Of a stretch of 64,000 nucleotides of DNA, positions 18,287 to 27,153 are shown piece after piece; within the stretch, counting starts at the first letter, position 1; every line of letters starts with the position of its first letter. Source of the DNA: Saprospiraceae bacterium (GTDB lineage: Bacteria > Bacteroidota > Bacteroidia > Chitinophagales > Saprospiraceae). The position numbers were made by a program, and so were the translations under genes. A model generated the notes under the pieces. It was not told the origin of the DNA and did no database searches. It saw nothing but the letters and a program-made list of their open reading frames with translations. The stretch covers positions 124,001-188,000 of the forward strand of contig JADJVN010000006.1 in NCBI GenBank assembly GCA_016710585.1, written 5' to 3'.

Positions 18287-20466
18287 ATTCTTCTTGTTTA
18301 AAAGTTTGCAATGCCGTTTGAATGTTGGATAGCAACGACTGACTGTTGGTCATATTTTGAATAGGAACAACCCTACCAAAGAAACCATTCTTTTTATATT
18401 CAAAATCTATAACGGCTGTATCATTAATTTGCTTAAATGTATAGCGTTCTTTGTATTGCTGATGTTCAATATCATCAATCGCAATATCTGTCTCTTTAAA
18501 CAACAATACTAAGTCATCAAACAAACTTCTTGTAAAAGGGAACTCTTCTTCTAACTCGAAGTCAAATTCAATTTGGCTAATAATCGTTTCGGATGTATTT
18601 CGCTTTATGGAAACATTTGGCAAATGATTTAATATTTCAGCAAGTGCATTATTGAATATACTAATTGGAGAAAGATTTGGCATTGACGCAAATGGTTTTC
18701 TAAATTCATTTTGTCCATTTACATAAGTTCTGAAAACTGCCTTGTCTTGCTCCCTCATCAAAGAGTATCTAATCTCATAGCCAATTTTCTCCCACCCAAC
18801 AATTTCAATGTATTGCTTCCTTACTGCCTGGCGAACTTTGATAAAATGATCCTGCAAAGGAACAGGTTGCTCTAAAAGGTTCAGCATTGAAAGCTGTTGC
18901 AGCAATTCGTTGTCCAGACTAATTTCTTCTGTTTGAACCTGATTGCCGGTTAATTCATTTAAAGCATTCAATACTGTTACATCGAGAAATGCCATAGCTG
19001 AATAGGAATTGAAAAACGGTGGGTTTAATGCATACAAAGTTTTTGATGCCCTGGTAATTGCTGTGTATGCCCAGCGATAAAAATCCTGATTTGTTTTACC
19101 TGCTCTCCTTTGTTTATCAGTAAAGCAGTCGAAGCCTTCCATATTATCATTATCCCATACGGTAAATACATTATCCCACTCGCCACCTTGAGCCTTGTGG
19201 CAAGTAACAGCATAACCATACTTCATCAACAAGCAATTGAAATATTCGTCCTGCATGATGGCTTCCTTAAACTCTTCTGTTTTGGGCTTTAAACCCTTGT
19301 GCCGGGAAGTAAAGTCTACATACAAAGCCTGGGTTTCTTCCGGCTTCAAATAATTATCTCCGTAAAGGAAGTTTTCAAGCATCTTACCCTTTACAATCTT
19401 ATTATTGCTTTCTGCATCAGGGAAAAACTAACTCCACATCACGCCAATAAAGTGTTACCGGATTTTTACCTCTTAACGCAATTGTTCTCTGTGTGACTAT
19501 ATCGCTTACTTCATTGATAACGGCAAACTCACCATTGAAAACGCCTTTTCTATAATTGTTACCACCCATGATAACAATATCACTTTTCTGAACAGGTAAA
19601 TCAGCATTGCCAAATCTCCTTTCTATTATTTGTAAGTTGAGATACAGACAAGTTTTGTTTTTACTGGCAATGATAATTTTTGGACTTGCTGCTTCTTGCC
19701 AGGTATCAAGGAAAGTTTCATAAGTAGGATTTAAAATATCCTTCCCATTGGAACGCAAATTGAAGTCGTTGAAGAAACGGGCTGAAATACTCTTGCGTAT
19801 TTTTGCAGCTGCTCTTAATATGCCACTATCACCACCTTGCCTTTTCACTTCCTTCATTTCGGTTTCTTCAGAAGAAATATTGAAATGCTCTTTTAGATAA
19901 CTGGCTTCAAAAGCTTTTGAACTATTATCACCCACCGGAGGTAACTGACAAGGGTCTCCAACGAAGATGATTTTAGAATTTACATTTGGCTGTGCAACTC
20001 TTGTGTAGGTAATCAAATCAGACAATAAGTGGCTTGAACCAAAACGGAAAAACTCTCCTTCGCTTTTGGCATCAGATAGCATGGAGGCTTCATCCACTAT
20101 GAATATCTTGCCAGCCACATCCACATTATTCCGGATTTTATAATAGTAATAGAAAGAATCACCTTCTTCAATCTCTACCATATCCTCATAGCTGTAAATA
20201 GACTTATGAATAGTAAAGGCTTCTTGTCCGGTTTTTTCTCTAATTACTTTGGCTGCTCTGCCTGTTGGAGCCATCAAGGCAAAATCCTTTTCAACTGCAT
20301 TGAGATATTCAACTAACCCTTTCAGGATGGTTGTTTTACCACTACCAGCATATCCTTTCAGCATAAACACCTGCACCGGACTGGCTAAAAAAGCCTCCAG
20401 CTTAGTTAGAGCAGTTTCCTGGCCCTGACTTAGGTTTAAATGCTTAAAATGATTGAATATGCTCAT
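18276..20466 (-). CDS. RecD/Pif1-like SF1 DNA helicase (one frameshift)
   Basis: The first ORF (19,417-20,466) holds helicase motifs I-III: GYAGSGKTT, APTGRAAKVI, IVDEASM, GDPCQLPPVG. It stops at VELVFP*. The second (18,276-19,382) carries the UvrD_C_2 part: YAVTCHKAQGGEWDNVF and YTAITRAS, then ~200 extra C-terminal residues. Removing one base from CCC (GGG at 19,420-19,422) joins them as VELVFPDAESNNKIVKGKML. Total ~729 residues. Expected: ATP-dependent 5'-3' unwinding of DNA. First gene of the operon directed by the 20,510 operator and coupled to the TPR gene. Confidence 0.8.
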
Positions 20467-20483
20467 GTCTTTTAATTTCTATG

Positions 20484-20526
20484 CAAATGTTGTATTCAAC
20501 TGTGCGGTGTAACTGCACAGTTGAAT
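20484..20526 (-). promoter_or_regulatory. Operator/promoter of the helicase-TPR operon
   Basis: A perfect 12-bp inverted repeat ATTCAACTGTGC (20,494-20,505) / GCACAGTTGAAT (20,515-20,526), centred on 20,510. It contains the shared core TGC(A/G)G-N5-CTGCA. On the minus strand AACATTTG (20,484-20,491) is the -7 box. Its last G is 26 nt from the palindrome centre and 18 nt from the helicase ATG. The operator therefore covers the -33 region. Confidence 0.75.
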
Positions 20527-20530
20527 ATTT

Positions 20531-20878
20531 TTAAAAAGGCAATATATCGTCTTCACCATTTGGAATAAAATCATCCGTATTAACGGTATTATCAGAAGTG
20601 TTTTGAGTGCCTGTACCTGCCACCTCTATTTTCCATGCTTTAATATCGGTATACCATTTACTGTTGTATTCCCTGCTTTCGATGTCAAAATCAATTTGCA
20701 ATGAGTTACCGATTTGCAATTGACCTTCATTGATCTTATCTCCCCAAATTGAGACGCATACTTTTTTAGGATATTGACCATCTGTTTCAACAATGATGTC
20801 TTGTTTTTTCCATTCTCCATTTTTACCTGTACCGGTTTGGATTGGAAGTAGCTGTGTGAGTTTGGCGGTGAGTTGCAT
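20531..20878 (-). CDS. DUF3127 protein with SSB-like acidic tail
   Basis: 115 residues. The OB-like body has the DUF3127 pattern (TGTGKNGEWKKQDIIVET, YPKKVCVSIWGDKI, DIESREYNSKWYTDIKAWKIE). It ends NGEDDILPF, much like the acidic-Pro-Phe tail through which SSB recruits partners. Likely ssDNA-binding. It is the last gene of the retron operon (17 bases after the receiver gene), directly before the next operon's operator. In a retron it could coat or protect the msDNA; that is inference. Confidence 0.75.
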   Translation of the reverse strand: MQLTAKLTQLLPIQTGTGKNGEWKKQDIIVETDGQYPKKVCVSIWGDKINEGQLQIGNSLQIDFDIESREYNSKWYTDIKAWKIEVAGTGTQNTSDNTVNTDDFIPNGEDDILPF

Positions 20879-20895
20879 TTTATATAAATATTGTT

Positions 20896-22578
20896 TTAAC
20901 GAAGTTTCATTTCAAGTTTTGAAAAAATAAGATCAAGAGACTTGATTAGCTTAGTATAGCCTTCATAGGTAAAAATCATTTTATTTTCACCTAACTGAAT
21001 AGGCGTTAAAGTTCCGCTTTCATCTGGGTGAATAAATTTATTTCGTCTTTGTACATTATGATATAAATCAAGTACATCAACATTTGTAAAACCTAAAACT
21101 TGAGATGTAATACCTGCTATTTTCTCAAAAGTTGATGGCAGATTATTAGTAAATGAAATGGGTGAGACGCTAGCAGCAGTGTTATTGCCTTTGTTATAAC
21201 GGAATTGTTTTAAAGGGCTATCATTTGTTATTATCCAATTTGTTGGTGTGTCTTCGGCTATATAATTATCATTAATTAATTCAATGCACTTAAAAAGGAC
21301 TAAATAACCCATTGCATAATCATTTTCAGTTCTTGCTGCATCTATTATTTTATTAGCTAATTCAATATATTGCTGAACCGACTTCCCAAAACTTTTATCA
21401 ATTTTTTTGTTTTTAACAAGTGTCGTAATAATGGATTTAATATTTTGCGAAAGGGTATATATCTGTTTCAATGGTTTTCTTAAAAGACATGTTTGAATAG
21501 TTTTTATAAACTCCTCATAGTTATCTTTTGAAAAACGTGTACTTAAAATATACTCCGGGCTTTCCTTTATATAATATCCATTTGCACCCAGTTCAAGTAA
21601 TTTTTCAATGTTCCAAACTTTGTTTGAAGCAGTAAAAATGATAATTTGAATACCAGGATTAATTTCCTTGATTACTTTAAGCACCTTAGTGCCAGTAAAA
21701 TCATCAATACTATTTATTTGATTTGATTTATCTTCTTCTTTAAGTAGTCTCAAATCAAGAAAAACAACATCATAATTGATATAATTACTATAATTCAATG
21801 CGTCATCAAAAAGCGTAATTACATCAAGCGAAACTGATTTCCCAGGATTTACAATTTTTGACCTTAATATATGCTTAAGTGTTTCACTCCAGCCTGAAGT
21901 AGCATTATCATCTATCAACAATGCCTTACACGATTCATTAAAAAGTCCAATTGTATTGTTAGCATTAGGTACAATTTCATTATTTGTAAATGAATCTTTA
22001 AACTTAAAATATAAAGAAGACGGCTTTTCCAAATTAAGCGTATATCCTGCAAATTTTGCCAATCGAAAGGCACCCCAATCGTTTGCTAATTGATGCCCTG
22101 GGTCTTGTGTATTTTGGATATTGAGACTTGGAATTACTGTTTCTAAAAGAACTTGTTCATCGAGATTTGATAATGGCTTAGTGATATACTCATCCAAAGC
22201 GGAAGCCGATACCAAATAAGAACCCTTCGTAAAGAGAAGTAGACCTGATTTTTCTTTAAGTTTATTTATTTGATTGTATAATATATCTTCCTTTGTTTGT
22301 TTAGAGACGAACAAAATCGGCAGAAAGCGAATTGCTTCTAATTCTTTTGTTAACCTGATGTGCAAACCTATATATAGACCCATGTGCTCAGCATCTTCAT
22401 TACCTAACCTGACTGGAATTATTAATCTTTCAGCATGAAGTAAAAGGTCTGTATTTGCTATAAGCCAACGATGTATATCCTCATCCTTCGACTGGTTACT
22501 ATATTCAAATTTTTGACATTTAAAGTCTTCTGAAAAATTTGATTTAGAATCTTCAATTACAACAATTTTATTATTCAT
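20896..22578 (-). CDS. Receiver-domain protein of the retron operon
   Basis: 560 residues in three parts. Residues 1-200 form an alpha/beta region with a possible degenerate receiver (ERLIIPVRLGN, FLPILFVS) and the motif HQLANDWGAFRLAKFAGY. Residues ~216-345 form a full receiver domain with all key residues: Asp223-Asp224 (LLIDDN), phospho-acceptor Asp275 (VVFLDLRL), Thr316 (IIIFTAS) and Lys338 (YYIKESP). Residues 346-560 are helical, with no DNA-binding motif recognised. It overlaps the preceding gene by 8 bases. A phosphorylation-switched effector or sensor partner for the RT protein, whose C-terminus looks like a kinase ATPase domain, is the simplest reading. Confidence 0.7.
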   Translation of the reverse strand: MNNKIVVIEDSKSNFSEDFKCQKFEYSNQSKDEDIHRWLIANTDLLLHAERLIIPVRLGNEDAEHMGLYIGLHIRLTKELEAIRFLPILFVSKQTKEDILYNQINKLKEKSGLLLFTKGSYLVSASALDEYITKPLSNLDEQVLLETVIPSLNIQNTQDPGHQLANDWGAFRLAKFAGYTLNLEKPSSLYFKFKDSFTNNEIVPNANNTIGLFNESCKALLIDDNATSGWSETLKHILRSKIVNPGKSVSLDVITLFDDALNYSNYINYDVVFLDLRLLKEEDKSNQINSIDDFTGTKVLKVIKEINPGIQIIIFTASNKVWNIEKLLELGANGYYIKESPEYILSTRFSKDNYEEFIKTIQTCLLRKPLKQIYTLSQNIKSIITTLVKNKKIDKSFGKSVQQYIELANKIIDAARTENDYAMGYLVLFKCIELINDNYIAEDTPTNWIITNDSPLKQFRYNKGNNTAASVSPISFTNNLPSTFEKIAGITSQVLGFTNVDVLDLYHNVQRRNKFIHPDESGTLTPIQLGENKMIFTYEGYTKLIKSLDLIFSKLEMKLR

Positions 22579-23247
22579 ATCGGCTATTTATTTTGTTTGT
22601 AAGTTTACTGATTGCATCTTCCATTATCGTAGCTGTTGTTTTTATATCACTATATTCATCTTCAAAATTGTTATATGCATCTTCATAAACGTCTTTATTA
22701 GAGAATACTTCGCTCATATAAAATAATTCACGTAAATCCTTTCGATCTTGACTACCGCTAGGGAAGGCAACTTCAAAATTGAAATTATTTCTACCCTTAA
22801 ATAAAACTCCATTACTTAATCTGTCTTGAATGATAGCAGCCTTCTCAACTTCATAATTTTTTCCCAGAGACAGTAATCTTAAATCAATTGAACCCTCTGA
22901 TTTAAAATAATTCATAAAAACTATTAAGTTGTTATAAAGCCTATCTTTCTTAATTTCCTTAATCGAATCACCGTCAAATATTGTAGCCGTAAACCCATTG
23001 CTAAATAAGCAATAAGGAATTTTGCTCTTCTTTGCCATTGCGACTATTCGTTCTTTAACTTCCTTTTCCTCCAAAGAATCATGAATTAGTATACAGGCTG
23101 CATCCGATATGATATGATCAATATCATTTCGGAAATTTTTTGAAACCAATTAATAAAACCATGATAAGTCAATAAAACTTTTGTGAAATCGAACTTATAG
23201 TTTTCTGACATTTGGCCATACTTATTATCGTCAATCAGATATATCAT
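22571..23247 (-). CDS. Receiver-like small protein of the retron operon (one frameshift)
   Basis: Start at 23,247 (MIYLIDDNKYGQMSENY), three bases after the RT stop. The printed ORF starting TTG at 23,149 is only the rest of the gene. One A more in the A6 run (T6 at 23,136-23,141) joins INWFQ to KNFRNDIDHIISDAACILIHDS. The repaired protein is ~225 residues. IYLIDDN (paired acidic residues after a beta strand), ACILIHDS (Asp) and IPYCLFSNG (Ser) lie where a receiver domain has its acidic pocket, phospho-Asp and Ser/Thr. This suggests a diverged receiver, followed by a helical tail. Function unknown. Confidence 0.6.
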
Positions 23248-23250
23248 ACT

Positions 23251-25735
23251 TTAAGCGTAAAAAGTTAAGACGTGTGTAAATCCTTCAATCAGTGAACCAT
23301 CTATTTTTTCCTTTGGTATCTTGTTAGAATTAATATCAAATAGAATATTCAACTTATTAACTGAATCATCTGGTGATTTTGAAATAATTGACCAATCGCA
23401 AATACCAAAGAGTGCTTTTTCAGCCTCCAATAAATCACCTTGAAAAAGCTCTTTTTTGTCCAATAGTTTATTGCATTCTGAACCCACATGAATTATTTTA
23501 ATAATTCTTTTGCTGCCTTCTTCATCAGCCTTTCGTGAGAACTCTACTCGAATTCTATTACTGTTATTAAACCGTTGACTTATTGCTTTAATAAGGTATG
23601 AAATACCAACTTGCATCGCATCAACATTCGTGTAAAAATTAGCTTTATCTAGATCAATTAATTCTATATCAAAAGACAAGTATTTTGAAGCTAAATTTTC
23701 AGCTAATTTATTTTTGAATATGTATTCTAAATCAGGGGCCTTTATTTCAATACTCTTTTTAAAAGGTGTAATGAAACCTTTCTCAAATACTTCATTATTT
23801 ATAGGATGTGTTATTGGATTAGCTTCCATCCAACTTAATAATTCAGGAGATTGCCAATTTAGTTTATATGAAACTTTATTGAAACGCCAAACCTTGTTAG
23901 GGTCGCCAAATGCGAACTGGTTTATTCTTGCCCACAGACTTGGTGGAATTACAAACTGAGATGATAAGTCATTAAATTCCTTTTTAGCAATTGTGAGAAT
24001 GCTATTATAATCAAAAACAGAATCTGTTTTATCGTAATCATGGGTAAGGAATTTCAATCCTTCACTGGCACGAAAACTTAATAAAAATCTGGTTACATCA
24101 ATAGGCTTATGCTTTGATAAGTCAATTTCCTTTTCTTCTTTCTCATTATTTTCTAGAAACTCTTCAAGAGGTAGGTTTTCGCCTTTGTCAAAGATTATTT
24201 TTCTTTTCAACTTTATTTGTCCTTTTGCAGAATCAATTGGATTAATATTAATTCTAAGTCTGTTAGTATCTTGTTGGTGAGCTTCTTCCTTTGTGGTGTA
24301 TGTATTTTCAAAATCACCAATTGAAAGAATATTTTCCAAAGAAATTGAAGGTGTTTTAATAACTTCATCTTTATTTATTACAGTGAAAGCATCAAACCTG
24401 CTCTTCAACTTTAAGTACAATTCATTATCCGCTCCCTTCACCATTTTCAGGTAATCAAGTTTGCCGGAAATAACATTTGCCATATCTGGCTTGCCATTCT
24501 TTACATGGCCTTTATCGGCAATATATTGCTGTAAAAAGAAACCTGAGGCTCTTTCGTAGCCATACCTTTCCCAGTAATAAAGCCACATACGCAATTGCTT
24601 GATGTATCGCTGTTGCACATTGGCTTTTTCATTCACCAACAAGCCGGTTACTTCTTTACGGTAGCCATCTTTTTGCAAACGGGTTTTGCTTTCTTTGATG
24701 TGAAAGTTTTGCTCAGCAATTATCCTGTGTAATTCTTTTAAAAACACACTCTCGGGCTGATACACGTTGTGCATGGAACTAAAAGTGATGTCATCGGCAT
24801 AACGGCTATATTTTAGGCCAAAACGTTTTGCTACACCTGACAATAAATAATCAAGTTTTTGGCAAACAATGTTTGTTATCACCGGTGAAGTGGGAGCACC
24901 CTGTGGCAATACGTTACGTTTTACTTTTTCCCATTCGCCAGTTTCGTTTTTGCGTTCTACTTCCATTTCGGTGCAGCACAACGATGCAATGATATTGGCA
25001 ATATCTAAACGGCTTGTATCCGGTATTTTATTCACCAGCCAGAGTGTGCCTTCCAGCGATTTACCAGCTTTGGTTTTTAATGAACTGCTGCCAAGTAAGA
25101 TGTACTTATCCTTTTCCTTGTCGAAATTATTAGCCACATAAAGGGTTCCGTAGGGTGTATTGGTAAACATCCTTCCCTTGCCCTTTAAGAAAGTAACAGG
25201 TTCATCGGTTTCAAATGTTCCTTTTGAAATCCTCCCACTTCATATATTGTGGCTCAACAGAAGATGCCTTATTTAGATTAAATGGTTTAAGCTGGAAGCA
25301 TTTCCAAACTCTTGCCTGATCAACCGAAGGGAAGAAATCCTTTAGGTCGATGTTGTACACATACTTACTGCCAACATGCAATTTGGCATTATCAACTATT
25401 GACCTGTCTCTCACAAAGCCCATAGCGGCATTGTGCGGTTCGTAAACGCATTGCAATACAAAACTCAGCGTTTTTTGCAGCGACTTTAGTCCTTTTACGG
25501 GTGCATGTATACAGCGTTCAGCTCCTGATTTTTTCTTTATTTTAAATTCAGCATACCGCTTTCTTCCAAGTTTTGGGTTGGCATACCAGGTGAGCTGTTT
25601 TAAATCAAATGGAACAGCCTTATCTCCATAGACCAGTGGTTTCGCTTCATTCAATACATGAAGCAAATCTTCCCTGGACTGCATTTTTTCAAAGGCAGTT
25701 CTGATTTGGTCGATATGTGCTTGTTCCAGTTTCAT
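23251..25735 (-). CDS. Retron-type reverse transcriptase with HATPase-like C-terminus (one frameshift)
   Basis: Two ORFs (25,211-25,735 and 23,251-25,170) join if one A is dropped from an A4 run (T4 at 25,222-25,225), giving WEDFKGTFETDEPVTFLKG and ~828 residues. Retron hallmarks: NAKLH at 116-120 (region X, NAxxH), first catalytic Asp130 (YNIDLKDFF), LPQGAPTSP, YADD at 312-315, and VTG at 362-364 (region Y). The RT domain ends near residue 400. A unique ~400-residue extension follows. Its last ~110 residues (NVDAMQVGISYLIKAIS, IIKIIHVGSE, EGFTHVLTFY) resemble the N-box to GTTF end of histidine-kinase ATPase domains. It makes msDNA from the adjacent ncRNA. Two receiver-like genes follow. Confidence 0.82.
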
Positions 25736-25748
25736 AATTTTATAAAAA

Positions 25749-25985
25749 GTTCAATGAAGCCTGCTGCGTTATTCTTTGTTTATGAACTCAACTTATATCT
25801 ATAATAATATAAATAATAATATTTCAACAGCACTATCAGCTTACAGTTCAAAGAACCGTGTAGCCAACAATAACCAAGAAACATTCATCCCCCGATAAAT
25901 CGGGGAACACCAACCGATCTGAAACCGCCTTGCGGTGGCTTCCAGTTGGCACAAATCAATATCGTGCAGCAGGCTTTCAAAGAAC
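25749..25985 (-). ncRNA. Putative retron msr-msd RNA
   Basis: Transcribed towards the RT. The ends form an inverted repeat: 25,966-25,976 and 25,757-25,767 pair over 11 perfect bp (AAGCCTGCTGC / GCAGCAGGCTT), extendable to about 19 bp with a few mismatches (25,985 and 25,749), like retron a1/a2. Inside are a hairpin at 25,924-25,936 (ACCGC/GCGGT), one at 25,890-25,905 (CCCCGAT/ATCGGGG) and a longer imperfect one at 25,839-25,864. These fit msr stems followed by an msd stem. The RT ATG is only 13 bases beyond. The priming G and exact msd limits cannot be set by eye. Confidence 0.65.
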
Positions 25986-25991
25986 AATATG

Positions 25992-26027
25992 CAAAGTAAT
26001 ATTCCAACTGTGCAGTGTAACTGCACA
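25992..26027 (-). promoter_or_regulatory. Operator/promoter of the retron operon
   Basis: TGTGCAGT-GTA-ACTGCACA (26,009-26,027) is a perfect palindrome, core TGCAG-N5-CTGCA, centre 26,018. On the minus strand TTACTTTG (25,992-25,999) is a near-consensus -7 box, with its last G exactly 26 nt from the centre. Transcription would start around 25,986, i.e. at the first base of the a1 stem. Confidence 0.75.
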
Positions 26028-26045
26028 AAAGTAATTATTTTCCAT

Positions 26046-26116
26046 TAACTTTGTGCTTTGTATGACGCAGTTAATTGTAAAGCAAATAGAACTATCAAGA
26101 ATGCAGTGTAGCTGCA
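26046..26116 (+). promoter_or_regulatory. Promoter and operator of the WYL regulator gene
   Basis: TAACTTTG (26,046-26,053) fits TAnnTTTG for plus-strand transcription. A second copy of the palindrome core, TGCAG-TGTAG-CTGCA (26,102-26,116), lies 20 bases before the ATG, downstream of the box. Binding there could block elongation, giving autoregulation. Confidence 0.6.
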
Positions 26117-26135
26117 CAGCATAAAGGTTGAGAAT

Positions 26136-27149
26136 ATGGCAACGAATAAAAATGCCCTTATACGCTATAAAGTACTGGATAACTGCTTCAGAAATCCGGG
26201 TAGAAGGTATTTCATTGATGACTTGATTGCAGAATGTGAAAGTGTTTTACTTGAAATAGACCCAGAATCAAATGGGATAAGCCGGAGGCAGATATTTGAA
26301 GATATTGCTTTTATGGAAAGCAAGGAAGGGTGGAGCATAGAACTTGACAAGCTTCGAGATGGGAAAAAGGTTTATTACCGGTATGCGGACATGTCTTTCT
26401 CCATCAACAATATGCCTTTGAATGAAGTTGAAATCAATCAATTAAAGGCTGCGGTAGACATACTTTCACAGTTTAAGGGTATGCCACAATTTGAGTGGGT
26501 GAACGAACTTGTACCTAAACTTCAACAAGGCATTGCAACGGATGAGGCATCCGCTACTATTATGGAGTTTGACAGCAATCAATATTTAAAAGGTATTGAG
26601 CACCTAGGGCCATTGCATAATGCTATCTTCTATAAAAAGGTGCTTACCATCAGTTATCAGCCTTTTGAAAATGATGTTCCTTTTGATGTTGTAATCCATC
26701 CTTACTTTTTGAAGCAATACAATAATCGATGGTTTTTATTTGGCTATAATCCTGAAAAGGAAAAGTACGACTGGAATCTTGCTATCGACCGCATTATTTC
26801 AATAAAGGAAACAAAAGGGAAGTACCAGAAAAACAATAAGATAGACTGGCAGGAATACTTTGAAGATATTATCGGAGTTACCAAACCTGTGGATGCCGAG
26901 CCGGAAAAAGTGGTTTTGCACTTTAAAGGCAGGACCGGAAACTATATGGAAACCAAGCCGCTTCACGGCTCACAAAAACCAAAATGGATTGACGATAATA
27001 CGCTTGAGGTAACACTTGATATTATAATTAACTATGAGCTGGAAAGGTTAATTCTTTCCTATGCAGATAGTGTTTCGGTTATTCAGCCATTGAGCCTTTC
27101 CGAGGCAATAAAAAATAGGTTGAAGGAGGCGTTGAATCAGTATAAGTGA
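26136..27149 (+). CDS. WYL-domain transcription regulator (retron side)
   Basis: 337 residues. The N-terminal winged HTH starts KNALIRYKVLDNCFRNPGRR and contains ISRRQIFEDIAFMES. The WYL domain (about 160-245: KKVLTISYQPFEN, HPYFLKQYNNRWFLFGYN, IDRIISI) is followed by a C-terminal extension. Family members (BrxR/CapW type) repress phage-defence operons and respond to a nucleic-acid or nucleotide signal. It is divergent from the retron, with operators on both sides of the gap, and converges on the pAgo gene (4 bases between stops). A close paralogue lies at 43,265-44,308. Confidence 0.85.
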   Translation: MATNKNALIRYKVLDNCFRNPGRRYFIDDLIAECESVLLEIDPESNGISRRQIFEDIAFMESKEGWSIELDKLRDGKKVYYRYADMSFSINNMPLNEVEINQLKAAVDILSQFKGMPQFEWVNELVPKLQQGIATDEASATIMEFDSNQYLKGIEHLGPLHNAIFYKKVLTISYQPFENDVPFDVVIHPYFLKQYNNRWFLFGYNPEKEKYDWNLAIDRIISIKETKGKYQKNNKIDWQEYFEDIIGVTKPVDAEPEKVVLHFKGRTGNYMETKPLHGSQKPKWIDDNTLEVTLDIIINYELERLILSYADSVSVIQPLSLSEAIKNRLKEALNQYK

Positions 27150-27153
27150 TTAA

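Noticed and set aside
23251..25735. Diversity-generating retroelement
   Set aside because: No template/variable repeat pair near the RT was found, and the RT has retron NAxxH and VTG motifs.
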